From assembly GCF_029278605.1 (NCBI RefSeq), contig NZ_CP119572.1, positions 2,914,001-2,978,000 on the forward strand: a stretch of DNA of 64,000 nucleotides, read 5' to 3'. The stretch is from Cupriavidus sp. WKF15. GTDB lineage: Bacteria > Pseudomonadota > Gammaproteobacteria > Burkholderiales > Burkholderiaceae. The position numbers were made by a program, and so were the translations under genes. A model generated the notes under the pieces. It worked only from the letters and a program-made list of their open reading frames with translations, did not search any database and was not told the DNA's origin. Below, in pieces: positions 37,473 to 45,863 of this stretch. Numbering within the stretch: position 1 is the stretch's first letter; the number at the start of each line of letters is the position of its first letter.

Positions 37473-37508
37473 AAAAGGCAGGTTGCCCGGCAACCTGCCT
37501 TTTTTTTA
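37473..37508 (+). terminator. Intrinsic terminator after the small Ala/Lys-rich gene
   Basis: A stem of AAGGCAGGTTG with CAACCTGCCTT around a CCCGG loop, then a run of eight or more T. It is one of the strongest terminators in the window. Confidence 0.95.
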
Positions 37509-37586
37509 TATCCGCCAGGCCCGCCGCTCAGTCCGCCCGTGCGTGCGCTATGCTTGCGCCTGCCATCGAATCCCAGCCGCATTGCC

Positions 37587-38036
37587 ATGCGAATCCTGAC
37601 CAAGACCCTGCTTTCCCGTTGCATCCTGCTGGCCGCCACCGTCACCGGGCTGGCCCACGCACAGAGCGCGCTGCCCGTAGTGCCCCTTACGGCGGGGATG
37701 TACGCCATTCAGGCAGAGGTCGCGTCGACGCCCGCGGCGCGCGAGCAGGGGCTGATGTACCGCAAATCTATGCCGGCCAATGCCGGCATGCTGTTCGTGT
37801 TCGAACAGAAGGCCGGACACTGCTTCTGGATGAAGAATACGGACCTGCCGCTGTCGATCGCCTTCCTGGCCGATGACGGCAGCATCGTCAATATCGAGGA
37901 CATGGCGCCGCAGACGCAAGACAACCACTGCCCCAAGGCAGCGATCCGCTACGCGCTCGAAATGAACAAGGGATGGTTCGCGCAGAAGGGTATCCGGACC
38001 GGCGCGAAGATCGGGGGGCTGCCGCAGCCGCGCTGA
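37587..38036 (+). CDS. Secreted DUF192 family protein
   Basis: A 149-aa protein with a signal peptide (LLSRCILLAATVTGLAHA, cleavage probably after AHA) and a DUF192 domain. The domain shows STPAAREQGLMYRKSMPANA, GMLFVFEQ, HCFWMKNTDLPLSIAFL and an ending of IRYALEMNKGWFAQKGI. The family is widespread but its biochemical role is not established. ATG 37587 starts a good signal sequence; the open frame upstream belongs to a shadow of the preceding gene. It stands alone and is followed by convergent yajQ. Confidence 0.88.
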   Translation: MRILTKTLLSRCILLAATVTGLAHAQSALPVVPLTAGMYAIQAEVASTPAAREQGLMYRKSMPANAGMLFVFEQKAGHCFWMKNTDLPLSIAFLADDGSIVNIEDMAPQTQDNHCPKAAIRYALEMNKGWFAQKGIRTGAKIGGLPQPR

Positions 38037-38090
38037 GCGCAGCCCGCAGCCTCGCTCGGCGCCGGCATTGCACCGGCGCCCGTACGGGAA

Positions 38091-38576
38091 TCAGTCCCGG
38101 AAGTTGTTGAAGTCCAGCGGCGCCTCGGACACGTCCTTGCGCAGCATCGCGATCACGCTCTGCAGGTCGTCGCGCTTGGTGCCGGAAACCCGCACGGCAT
38201 CGCCCTGGATGCTGCCCTGGACCTTGATCTTGCTGTCCTTGATCATGCGCACGATCTTCTTGGCCAGGTCGCCGGTCACGCCCTTCTTGATGGTGATGAC
38301 CTGCTTGACCTTGTCGCCGCTGATCTTCTCGACCTTGCCGTAGTCGAGGAAGCGCACATCGACATTGCGCTTGGCCATCTTGTTGATCAGCACATCCTTG
38401 ACCTGGCCCAGCTTGAAGTCATCGTCCGCGAAGGCGGTCAGTTCGCCTTCCTTTTGCTCGACCCGTGCGTCCGAACCCTTGAAATCGAAACGCGTCGAGA
38501 TCTCCTTGTTGGCCTGTTCGACCGCATTCTTGACCTCGACCATGTTGGCTTCGCACACTACGTCAAACGACGGCAT
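38091..38576 (-). CDS. yajQ: YajQ family nucleotide-binding protein
   Basis: A 161-aa YajQ protein, two tandem ferredoxin-like folds. Members bind nucleic acid or cyclic di-GMP in some species. It begins [20 protein letters not shown] and has [40 protein letters not shown], and ends [12 protein letters not shown], all diagnostic. AGGAG lies 7 nt upstream of ATG 38576. It is divergent from murB. A role as a c-di-GMP effector is possible but not shown by the sequence. Confidence 0.95.
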   Translation of the reverse strand: MPSFDVVCEANMVEVKNAVEQANKEISTRFDFKGSDARVEQKEGELTAFADDDFKLGQVKDVLINKMAKRNVDVRFLDYGKVEKISGDKVKQVITIKKGVTGDLAKKIVRMIKDSKIKVQGSIQGDAVRVSGTKRDDLQSVIAMLRKDVSEAPLDFNNFRD

Positions 38577-38641
38577 TGCATTCTCCTTGTTGCTCGCTTG
38601 TCCGGCATCCGCGGCCCGGACGGGCCGCGCCGGCACTTCCG

Positions 38642-38647
38642 TATAAT
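38642..38647 (+). promoter_or_regulatory. -10 box of murB
   Basis: A perfect TATAAT, 65 nt before the murB ATG. No convincing -35 lies at the expected distance. Confidence 0.4.
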
Positions 38648-38712
38648 CCAGCCTGCCTCGCACCCATGGGGCGCCCGGCCGCACTGTGGCGGCCGCATCA
38701 CCTCTAGCTTGC

Positions 38713-39723
38713 ATGGCAGATTTCCACGAATTTTATCCCCTGCGCCGCCACAATACATTCGGATTCGATGTCCGCGCGCGCTATGCCGTCCATGTCCGCA
38801 GCGAAGCCGACCTGCTGGCCGCGCTGGCAGACCCGCGCGCCAGCGGCCTGCCGCTGGTGGTGCTTGGTGGCGGCAGCAATGTCGTGCTGACCGCGGATCT
38901 CGATGCGCTGGTGCTGCTGATGGAGATTCCGGGATACCGCGTGGAGACCGATCCCGACGCATGGCTGGTCACTGCCGGTGCCGGCGAGAACTGGCATGGC
39001 CTGGTCTGCCGCACCATCGCCGACGGCCTGCCCGGCCTCGAAAACCTGGCGTTGATCCCCGGCACCGCAGGGGCGGCGCCGATCCAGAACATCGGGGCCT
39101 ATGGCGTGGAACTGCGCGAACGCTTCGCGGGCTTGCGCGCGCTGGACCGTCAGACCCTGCGCTTCGTGGACCTCGACCTGGAACAATGCGCGTTCGGCTA
39201 CCGCGACAGCCTGTTCAAGCAGGCGGGCCGCGACCGCTACATCATCACGGCGGTGATGTTGCGCCTGCCGCGTGACTGGCAACCGGTGCTTGCCTATGGG
39301 GAACTGGCGCGGGAACTCGAGGGCCATGCGGCACCCGATGCCGCGGCGATCCGCGATGCGGTGATTGCCATCCGTTCGCGCAAGCTGCCGGACCCGGCGC
39401 AGATCGGCAATGCAGGAAGCTTCTTCAAGAATCCACTGGTCAGCGCCGAGCAACGGCACGCGCTGCTGGCCAGCCATCCCGACCTTGTCAGCTATGCCCA
39501 GCCCGACGGCACGTTCAAGCTGGCCGCCGGCTGGCTGATCGATCGCTGCGGCTTCAAGGGATTCGATGACGGCCCGGTGGGCGTCTATGGCAAGCAGGCG
39601 CTGGTGCTGGTGCACCATGGCGGCGGCACTGGCGCAGCGCTGCTGGCGCTGGCCACGCGCATCGCCGATACGGTCCAGGCCCGCTTCGGCGTGCGCATCG
39701 AGCCGGAACCGGTCGTGCTCTGA
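38713..39723 (+). CDS. murB: UDP-N-acetylenolpyruvoylglucosamine reductase
   Basis: MurB reduces UDP-GlcNAc-enolpyruvate to UDP-MurNAc, an FAD-dependent cytosolic step of peptidoglycan synthesis. The protein is 336 aa. It has [20 protein letters not shown] (FAD binding), [43 protein letters not shown] and the late [12 protein letters not shown] with the catalytic serine. The tail [15 protein letters not shown] follows. The pattern fits type I MurB (with the extra Tyr loop, FGYRDS). ATG 38713 was preferred to an in-frame ATG 9 codons upstream. Confidence 0.97.
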   Translation: MADFHEFYPLRRHNTFGFDVRARYAVHVRSEADLLAALADPRASGLPLVVLGGGSNVVLTADLDALVLLMEIPGYRVETDPDAWLVTAGAGENWHGLVCRTIADGLPGLENLALIPGTAGAAPIQNIGAYGVELRERFAGLRALDRQTLRFVDLDLEQCAFGYRDSLFKQAGRDRYIITAVMLRLPRDWQPVLAYGELARELEGHAAPDAAAIRDAVIAIRSRKLPDPAQIGNAGSFFKNPLVSAEQRHALLASHPDLVSYAQPDGTFKLAAGWLIDRCGFKGFDDGPVGVYGKQALVLVHHGGGTGAALLALATRIADTVQARFGVRIEPEPVVL

Positions 39724-39741
39724 CCGGCTCCGTGGCCACGA

Positions 39742-40053
39742 TCAGGCGAAGTGGCAGACGTAGTCGAGGGTTTCCTGCACTTCGATATCGAAGCTGCTGT
39801 TGCCCGGCACGCTGAACTGCTGGCCGGCGCCATAGGTCTGCCAGGCATCCGAGCCGGCCAGGCGCACGCGGCACACGCCCGCGTTGACTTCCATGATCTC
39901 CGGGGCGCCGGTGTTGAACGTCAGTGTCGACGGGAAAATCACGCCCAGCGTCTTGCGCGTGCCATCGGCGAACAGCACGGTGTGGCTCACGCACTTGCCA
40001 TCGAAATACAGGTTGGCCTTCTTGACGACCGATACATTGTCGAACTGGCTCAC
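39742..40053 (-). CDS. ppnP: Pyrimidine/purine nucleoside phosphorylase (DUF1255)
   Basis: A 103-aa cupin-fold enzyme of the PpnP family, which phosphorolyses several nucleosides. It reads [20 protein letters not shown], then [35 protein letters not shown] and [27 protein letters not shown] 40053 was chosen because AAGGAGATAAAA lies directly before it; ATG 40077 lacks a ribosome site and adds eight unusual residues. It is followed by a terminator for argF only on the upstream side, so it is likely a single-gene unit. Confidence 0.93.
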   Translation of the reverse strand: MSQFDNVSVVKKANLYFDGKCVSHTVLFADGTRKTLGVIFPSTLTFNTGAPEIMEVNAGVCRVRLAGSDAWQTYGAGQQFSVPGNSSFDIEVQETLDYVCHFA

Positions 40054-40092
40054 TTTTATCTCCTTGATTGCATTCATGTGGATGCGGTCACG

Positions 40093-40119
40093 TAAAAAGA
40101 GGGGCCATCGCGGCCCCTC
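40093..40119 (-). terminator. Intrinsic terminator of argF
   Basis: On the minus strand, stem GGGGCC / GGCCCC around GCGAT, then TCTTTTTAC. It lies 25 bp after the argF stop, just before the ppnP start. Confidence 0.85.
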
Positions 40120-40143
40120 CCCTTGTGCCTGCCGGCGCGCGCT

Positions 40144-41067
40144 TCAGTAGCGGCCGCAGAGCAGGTATTCCATCAGCGCCTTCTGCACGTGCAGGCGGTT
40201 TTCCGCCTCGTCCCAGACCACGCTCTTCGGACCGTCGATCACCGCGGCCTCGACTTCCTCGCCACGGTGGGCCGGCAGGCAGTGCATGAACAGCGCGTCC
40301 GGCTGGGCGCGGTCCATCATGGCCGTGGTCACCATCCAGTCCTGGAAGGCGCGCTTGCGCGCCTCGTTCTCGGCCTCGAAGCCCATGCTGGTCCACACGT
40401 CGGTGGTCACCAGGCTGGCACCCTGGCAGGCCGCCAGCGAATCGTCGAACACCTTGAGCTGGCCTGCGGCCGATGCCGGCACCATTGCCGCATCGAGCTG
40501 GTAGCCCGGAGGCGCCGAAAAATGGAAGGTGAAGCCCAGGCGCTCGGCCGCCTGGATCCAGGTGTAGGCCATGTTGTTGGCGTCGCCGATCCATGCCACG
40601 GTCTTGCCGCGGATGCTGCCGCGCTGCTCGATGTAGGTGAACACGTCGGCCAGGACCTGGCAAGGATGGTATTCGTTGGTCAGGCCATTGATGACCGGCA
40701 CGCGCGAATGCGCGGCGAAGCGTTCGATAATGTCCTGCCCGAAGGTGCGGATCATGATGATGTCGACCATGCGCGAGATCACCTGCGCCGCATCCTCGAT
40801 CGGCTCGCCGCGGCCCAGCTGGGAATCGCGCGTGTTGAGGAACACCGCGTGGCCGCCGAGCTGGTGGATGCCGGCTTCGAACGACAGGCGCGTACGCGTC
40901 GAGTTCTTCTCGAAGATCATGGCCAGCGTGCGGTCGTGCAGCGGGTGCCATGTTTCGTAGTTCTTGAACTTGGCCTTGAGGATCCGTGCGCGGTCCAGCA
41001 GGTACTCGTACTCGTCGGGAGTCAAGTCGCTGAACTGGAGGTAATGCTTGATCGGGGTTGAGCTCAT
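40144..41067 (-). CDS. argF: Ornithine carbamoyltransferase
   Basis: OTCase makes citrulline from ornithine and carbamoyl phosphate. The protein is 307 aa. The carbamoyl-phosphate loop is FEKNSTRTRLSFEAG (STRTR). HAVFLNTRDSQLGRGEP, VPVINGLTNEYHPCQVLAD (HPCQ), WIGDANNMAYTW, and the ornithine site DVWTSMGF plus FMHCLPAHRGEEV follow. ATG 41067 was chosen; an ATG 16 codons upstream is unlike the family. No ArgR site was recognised. It is divergent from the DUF3579 gene, with a 14-bp palindrome in the intergenic region. Confidence 0.97.
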   Translation of the reverse strand: MSSTPIKHYLQFSDLTPDEYEYLLDRARILKAKFKNYETWHPLHDRTLAMIFEKNSTRTRLSFEAGIHQLGGHAVFLNTRDSQLGRGEPIEDAAQVISRMVDIIMIRTFGQDIIERFAAHSRVPVINGLTNEYHPCQVLADVFTYIEQRGSIRGKTVAWIGDANNMAYTWIQAAERLGFTFHFSAPPGYQLDAAMVPASAAGQLKVFDDSLAACQGASLVTTDVWTSMGFEAENEARKRAFQDWMVTTAMMDRAQPDALFMHCLPAHRGEEVEAAVIDGPKSVVWDEAENRLHVQKALMEYLLCGRY

Positions 41068-41482
41068 AAAACAAAAGAAGGCGGCCCAGAGGAGACACGC
41101 CGTCACGGCCTGCATGACAGAAGCGCGTCGCGGAGCCGCCTTTCGCGTCGCATACGCAATTTACGTGCAACGATCATAAGGGATTATTTCTGCTTTGGCG
41201 AGCCCGGAAGAACCCGGCCCGGCACCCGCTGACAGCTTCCTGACAGGAATTCGGGCTTATGCGCAAGTCTTATATAAGATATAATACTCGCTGATTCACG
41301 CGGGGCCCGGCATACCCTTGCCGCTGCCCGCCGCCGGCATCAAAAGTGCCCCCGCAGACACCGACGCCCCGCCACCCCGGCCGGAAAGAGCGAACCAAAC
41401 GTTCGCCGGCCGCGTCAAACGGGCGCCCGTTCCGCGGGTTTTCCGTCGAGTCACCTCGCCTCACCCGCAGTCGCCCAGTCTC
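41068..41482. other. 415-bp divergent region between argF and the DUF3579 gene
   Basis: No gene is supported. It contains the palindrome-overlapped promoter at 41267-41285. The rest is GC-rich sequence without a recognisable motif; the part after 41285 would be a leader of about 190 nt for the DUF3579 gene. Confidence 0.55.
41267..41285 (+). promoter_or_regulatory. Palindrome overlapping the promoter of the DUF3579 gene
   Basis: GTCTTATATAAGAT (41267-41280) matches the perfect copy upstream of icd/rluE at 13 of 14 positions. A TATAAT -10 box (41280-41285) begins on its last base, so the palindrome sits in the -10/-35 spacer. A protein bound there would be expected to repress this promoter. 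No good -35 is seen. Confidence 0.5.
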
Positions 41483-41782
41483 ATGAACCCCAATGTTCGC
41501 GAATACTTCATCCAAGGCATTACCAAGGAGGGCAAGACCTTCCGCCCAAGCGACTGGGCAGAACGACTGTGCGGCGTGATGGCGCAATTCCGGCCCGAAG
41601 GCGATACCGGCGATCCCCGCCTGACCTACTCGCCCTACGTGCGCCCGATCTTCGCCGGCAACACCAAATGCGTGGTAGTCGATGTGCGCCTGCGCGAGAT
41701 CGAGCCCAAGGCCCTGGATTTCGTCCTGAACTTCGCCCGCGACAACAACCTGCAACTGGTTGAGGCCTGCTCGCTCGAATAA
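41483..41782 (+). CDS. DUF3579 family protein
   Basis: A 99-aa small soluble protein found mainly in betaproteobacteria. It reads MNPNVREYFIQGITKEGKTF, then RPSDWAERLCGVMAQF, YVRPIFAGNTKCVVVDVRLR and ends FVLNFARDNNLQLVEACSLE. No enzymatic motif or membrane segment is present, and the function is unknown. ATG 41483 was chosen because the conserved N-terminus starts there; the open frame runs back to 41318. A terminator follows, so it is monocistronic. Confidence 0.85.
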   Translation: MNPNVREYFIQGITKEGKTFRPSDWAERLCGVMAQFRPEGDTGDPRLTYSPYVRPIFAGNTKCVVVDVRLREIEPKALDFVLNFARDNNLQLVEACSLE

Positions 41783-41818
41783 GCAGCCGGAGCCGCAGAA
41801 GATGCGGCGACCGGAAAG

Positions 41819-41852
41819 CAAAAAAGCTCGTCGGATGACGAGCTTTTTTGTT
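41819..41852. terminator. Bidirectional terminator between the DUF3579 gene and rpsT
   Basis: A stem of AAAAAAGCTCGTC with GACGAGCTTTTTT, 4-nt loop, and T-runs on both strands. It serves the DUF3579 gene (plus) and rpsT (minus). Confidence 0.93.
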
Positions 41853-41905
41853 GGGCGGGCCCTATGCAGTTCCCGCAGGAGGCCGCCGCAGCGGCCTGGC
41901 AGCTA

Positions 41906-42172
41906 TCAGGCAGCCATGGCCTTGATGGCGGCCGACAGACGCGACTTGTGACGTGCAGCCTTGTTCTTGTGCACGATCTTCTTGTCGGCAATGCTGTCGA
42001 TGGTAGCTTGCGAATTCTTGAAGATTTCAGCAGCTGCAGCCTTGTCGCCGGCGTCGATGGCCTTGCGAACGGCCTTCACGGCGGTGCGCAGGCGCGAGCG
42101 CAGGCTGGAGTTGTGAGCGTTCTGAGCAACGGCTTGGCGAGCGCGCTTGCGGGCTTGTGCGGAATTTGCCAT
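41906..42172 (-). CDS. rpsT: 30S ribosomal protein S20
   Basis: S20, 88 aa, binds 16S rRNA in the small subunit. It begins [20 protein letters not shown] and contains [40 protein letters not shown], typical of the three-helix S20. Its own promoter and leader lie upstream, and a bidirectional terminator downstream makes it a single-gene unit. In E. coli S20 represses its own translation; whether this leader allows that was not tested. Confidence 0.98.
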   Translation of the reverse strand: MANSAQARKRARQAVAQNAHNSSLRSRLRTAVKAVRKAIDAGDKAAAAEIFKNSQATIDSIADKKIVHKNKAARHKSRLSAAIKAMAA

Positions 42173-42538
42173 TTAAATAAATATCCTGAATTCAGATGCG
42201 TGCCGCGGGGGACACAACAATTAAGTCATATCAAGCGACCCGGGATGCACTGACACACGAATCCGGAACGCAGCTGTCCTTGTGAATCGGCAATTATACA
42301 CACACGCAGAAGCCACACGCAAGGCCGACCTCGGTATACCACGCGACGCCGGGCTGCAGCCGGGACGATCCGTATAATAGGCGCCACTTTCGTCGCACGC
42401 GGCGTGCAGTTGCGGCAACTTTGCCGCGCGGCGGGCGTCTGAACCGCCATCCCGGCGCCTGCGCGCGATCCGCGGCCCGCACGCCACCATGCCCGCCAGC
42501 CCGCGCCTGCCCGATCCACCGCTTCCCGCCCACTCACC
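42173..42538. other. 366-bp divergent promoter region between rpsT and murJ
   Basis: No gene is supported. It holds the rpsT promoter at 42293-42322 (minus strand) and a perfect TATAAT at 42373-42378 pointing to murJ, about 160 nt before its TTG start. The remainder is GC-rich and unremarkable. Confidence 0.6.
42293..42322 (-). promoter_or_regulatory. Promoter of rpsT
   Basis: On the minus strand, TTGCGT (42322-42317), an 18-bp spacer and a perfect TATAAT (42298-42293). The leader would be about 115 nt. Confidence 0.55.
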
Positions 42539-44089
42539 TTGAACCTGCTCAAAGCGCTCGCCACCATCAGCAGCCTGACCATGCTCTCGCGCATCACGGG
42601 CCTGGTGCGCGAAATCCTAATTGCCCGTGCGTTCGGCGCTTCGGACATGACCGACGCCTTCAACGTGGCGTTCCGGATTCCCAACCTGTTGCGGCGTATC
42701 TTCGGCGAAGGCGCGTTCTCGCAAGCCTTCGTGCCGATCCTGGGCGAATACCACGCCAAGCGCGGCGATGCCGAAACCAAGCACCTGATCGACGCGGTCG
42801 CCACGGTCATGACCTGGGCGCTGATGGGCGTGTCGCTGCTGGGCGTGATCGGTGCGCCACTGGTGATGACCGTAGTGGCAACCGGCTTCCGCGGGCAAGG
42901 CGAGACCTACATCGCCGCCGTCTTCATGACGCGCGTGATGTTCCCGTACATCGGCCTGATTTCGCTGGTCGCCCTGGCTTCCGGCATCCTGAACACGTGG
43001 CGCAAGTTCGCCGTGCCGGCCTTCACGCCGGTGCTGCTGAACCTTTGCCTCATCTTCGCGGCCCTGTTCGTCGGCCCGCGCATGGCGCAGCCGATCTATG
43101 CGCAGGCGTGGGGCGTGCTGATCGGCGGCATCCTGCAACTGCTGATCCAGGTGCCCGCGCTCAAGCGCCTGGGCGCCATGCCGCGCGTGAGCTTCAGCAT
43201 GCGCCAGGCCTGGGCCGACCCCGGCGTGCGCCGCATCCTCCGGCAGATGGGTCCGGCGCTGCTGGCCGTGTCGGTGGCGCAGATCAGCCTGATCATCAAT
43301 ACCAACATTGCCTCGCGCCTGGCCGCGGGCAGCGTGTCATACCTGACCTATGCCGACCGGCTGATGGAATTCCCGACCGCGCTGCTTGGCGTGGCGCTAG
43401 GCACCATCCTGCTGCCAAGCCTGTCGAAGGCGAGCGCGCAGGGCAATCGCGACGAATACTCGGGCTTGCTCGACTGGGGCCTGCGCCTGACCTTCCTGCT
43501 GGCAGTGCCGTGCGCGGTGGGCCTGTTCGTGTTTGGCACGCCGCTGACCGCGGTGCTGTTCAACTATGGCAAGTTCGACGCCCACGCCGTCGAAATGACG
43601 CGCCAGGCGCTAGTGTCCTATGGCACCGGCCTGCTCGGCCTCATCGTCATCAAGATCCTGGCTCCGGGCTTCTACGCGCGGCAGGACATCCGCACGCCAG
43701 TGAAGATCGCAATCGTAGTGCTCGTCATCACGCAGGCCTGCAACTACGCGTTCGTGCCGTGGCTCAGCCATGCCGGCCTGGCGCTCTCGATCAGCGTCGG
43801 CGCCACCATCAACGCCCTGCTGCTCTTTGCGGGCCTGGTCCGGCGCGGCTACTACCGGCCCGCGCCCGGCTGGTCGCTATTCCTGGCCCAGCTGTTCACC
43901 GCGGTGCTGCTGCTGTCGGGCCTGCTGCTCTGGTTCGTGCGCAATTTCGACTGGGTCGGGCTGGGCGCGACGCCACTTCTGCGCATCGCGCTGCTGGCTT
44001 CCTGCCTGGTACTTGCGGCGGTGGTCTACTTCGGTACACTGTGGCTCATGGGACTGCGATACGCCGCTTTCAAGCGCCGGACGGTCTAG
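42539..44089 (+). CDS. murJ: Lipid II flippase MurJ (MviN)
   Basis: An MOP-superfamily integral membrane protein, 516 aa, about 14 hydrophobic helices, proposed to flip lipid II across the inner membrane. It starts NLLKALATISSLTMLSRITG and has LVREILIARAFGASDMTDAF, FRIPNLLRRIFGEGAFSQAFVP (the conserved Arg/Phe motif), NTWRKFAVPAFTPV and TNIASRLAAGSVSYLTYADRL. The start is TTG 42539, where the conserved N-terminus begins; no ATG fits and no Shine-Dalgarno sequence is seen. It is followed by the SirB1-like gene, 93 bp downstream on the same strand. Confidence 0.95.
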   Translation: MNLLKALATISSLTMLSRITGLVREILIARAFGASDMTDAFNVAFRIPNLLRRIFGEGAFSQAFVPILGEYHAKRGDAETKHLIDAVATVMTWALMGVSLLGVIGAPLVMTVVATGFRGQGETYIAAVFMTRVMFPYIGLISLVALASGILNTWRKFAVPAFTPVLLNLCLIFAALFVGPRMAQPIYAQAWGVLIGGILQLLIQVPALKRLGAMPRVSFSMRQAWADPGVRRILRQMGPALLAVSVAQISLIINTNIASRLAAGSVSYLTYADRLMEFPTALLGVALGTILLPSLSKASAQGNRDEYSGLLDWGLRLTFLLAVPCAVGLFVFGTPLTAVLFNYGKFDAHAVEMTRQALVSYGTGLLGLIVIKILAPGFYARQDIRTPVKIAIVVLVITQACNYAFVPWLSHAGLALSISVGATINALLLFAGLVRRGYYRPAPGWSLFLAQLFTAVLLLSGLLLWFVRNFDWVGLGATPLLRIALLASCLVLAAVVYFGTLWLMGLRYAAFKRRTV

Positions 44090-44182
44090 GCTCCTTCATC
44101 GATGCTCATTCATCGATGGATCCGGCCCTAGCCAAAGTGAGCGCGAGGGCACGGTACGGCCGTGCCGCATCAGGAATCCGCA

Positions 44183-45031
44183 ATGACAAGTACGAAAGTC
44201 CTTGATTACTTCGCCAGCCTTGTGGCGGACGAGAACGGCATCCCCCTCACTGAAACCGCACTTTCCATCGCACAGGACGCCTACCCCGACCTGGACCTGC
44301 AAGCCGAACTGGCCGCGCTGGACGTGCTGGCGCTGCGCCTGAAACGCCGGATCGCCGAAGGTACGCCGGCCATCCAGCGGCTGCGCCTGCTGAACCACTT
44401 TTTCTACCGCGACCTCGGTTTCGGCGCCAACGCCAACGACTACTACGACCCGGACAATTCATATCTGAACGTGGTCCTGAAGCAGCGGCGCGGCATCCCC
44501 ATTTCATTGGCCGTGCTGTACATGGAACTCGGCCAGCAGATCGGCCTGCCGTTGAAGGGCGTATCCTTCCCGAACCATTTCCTGGTACGCATGACGATCC
44601 CCGCCGGGGAAGTCATCCTCGACCCCCTGACTGGCGAAACCCTGTCGAAAGAACAGCTTCAGGAGATGCTTGACCCCTACCTCGAACGGGAGGGGATTTC
44701 CGATCCCGGCCAGGTGCCGCTGGGCCTGTTCCTGCAGGCCGCCAGCCACCGCGAGATCATTGCGCGCATGCTGCGCAACCTCAAGGCCATCTACCTGCAG
44801 GAGTCACGCTGGCAGCGGCTGCTCGCGGTGCAGAACCGCCTGGTCATCCTGCTGCCCGGATCGATCGAGGAAGTGCGCGACCGCGGCCTGGCCTACGCCA
44901 ATCTGGAGTGCTTCCGGCCTGCGCTGGAGGACCTGGAAGCGTATATGAAGGCGCGCCCGGACGCCTCCGACATTGCGCAGATCCGCGACCGCATGCCGGC
45001 CCTGCGCATGATGAGCCGCAGCCTCAACTGA
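44183..45031 (+). CDS. SirB1-family transglutaminase-like protein
   Basis: A 282-aa soluble protein. The transglutaminase-like core spans about residues 30-170 (LLNHFFYRDLGFGANANDYY, DPDNSYLNVVLKQRRGIPIS, LAVLYMELGQQIGLPLKGVS, FPNHFLVR). The C-terminal part is helical with a TPR-like repeat (LRNLKAIYLQESRWQRLLAV, AYANLECFRPALEDLEAYM). The family is common in proteobacteria, but no activity is known and the catalytic Cys of true transglutaminases was not found here. ATG 44183 is preceded by AGGAATCCGC. It may be cotranscribed with murJ. Confidence 0.85.
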   Translation: MTSTKVLDYFASLVADENGIPLTETALSIAQDAYPDLDLQAELAALDVLALRLKRRIAEGTPAIQRLRLLNHFFYRDLGFGANANDYYDPDNSYLNVVLKQRRGIPISLAVLYMELGQQIGLPLKGVSFPNHFLVRMTIPAGEVILDPLTGETLSKEQLQEMLDPYLEREGISDPGQVPLGLFLQAASHREIIARMLRNLKAIYLQESRWQRLLAVQNRLVILLPGSIEEVRDRGLAYANLECFRPALEDLEAYMKARPDASDIAQIRDRMPALRMMSRSLN

Positions 45032-45069
45032 AACCGCGCTGAGACCGCGCCGAGACCGCGGCAGCCTGC

Positions 45070-45735
45070 TCAGCGCTCGACGCTCGACGCGCGGCCCTTG
45101 TTGCCGCGCACCAGCTTCCACAGACCGCCCAGCACGAGCGGCACCACGGCCGCGCCGATACCGGCCAGCACGATCAGGTTCAGGTACTGCTTGATGAACG
45201 GCAGGTTGCCGAAGAAGTAACCCGCGAACACCAGTCCCGCCACCCACGCCAGCGCGCCGATCACATTGAAGAACTGGAAGCGCGCGAACGTCATCTGCGA
45301 AACACCGGCCACGAAGGGCGCGAAGGTACGCACGATCGGGACGAAACGGGCCATCACCAGCGTCTTGCCGCCGTGGCGCTCGTAGAAGTCGTGCGTGCGG
45401 CGCAGCGCTTTCTGGTCGAGGAAGCGCCAATGGTGGTCGAACACCTTGGGCCCGATCCAGCTGCCGACCCAGTAGTTCACGGTATTGCCCGAGACCGCCG
45501 CCGTCAGCAGCAGGCCGATCAGCGCCCATTCGTTCATGGCACCCGTGGCGCAGAACGCCCCAGCGATGAACAGCAGCGAATCGCCCGGCAGGAATGGCAG
45601 CACCACCAGCCCGGTTTCGGCAAACACGATCGCGAACAGGATGGCGTAGACCCAGACGCCATACTGCTGGATGACCGTGCCGAGGTATTTGTCGACATGC
45701 ACCAGCATGTCGATGAGCTGCAGAGCGAGATCCAA
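45070..45735 (-). CDS. DedA family membrane protein
   Basis: A DedA/SNARE-associated family inner-membrane protein of 221 aa. Members act in undecaprenyl-phosphate or phospholipid handling and membrane-potential homeostasis. It has the conserved FAETGLVVLPFLPGDSLLF, AVSGNTVNYWVGSWIGP, RHGGKTLVMARFVPIVRTFA, PFVAGVSQM and IGALAWVAG blocks. The start is TTG 45735 (LDLALQLIDML), with GGGGAAAG immediately upstream; the open frame further up is unlikely. It converges on the SirB1-like gene and is divergent from mutL. Confidence 0.92.
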   Translation of the reverse strand: MDLALQLIDMLVHVDKYLGTVIQQYGVWVYAILFAIVFAETGLVVLPFLPGDSLLFIAGAFCATGAMNEWALIGLLLTAAVSGNTVNYWVGSWIGPKVFDHHWRFLDQKALRRTHDFYERHGGKTLVMARFVPIVRTFAPFVAGVSQMTFARFQFFNVIGALAWVAGLVFAGYFFGNLPFIKQYLNLIVLAGIGAAVVPLVLGGLWKLVRGNKGRASSVER

Positions 45736-45851
45736 GTCTTTCCCCGTTGTGTTGTAGGTTGATCCAACAAGCGCGACATCATACAAGAGCCGACCGACGT
45801 ATCGGTCACCTGCCGGGCCCGGCCCAGCCATCCCGCGTGCGGCACGGCACG

Positions 45852-45857
45852 TATAAT
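45852..45857 (+). promoter_or_regulatory. -10 box abutting the mutL start codon
   Basis: A perfect TATAAT that ends 6 nt before the mutL ATG at 45864. Transcription should start at or beside the ATG, suggesting a leaderless message. The -35 is poor. Confidence 0.5.
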
Positions 45858-45863
45858 CGCCGG

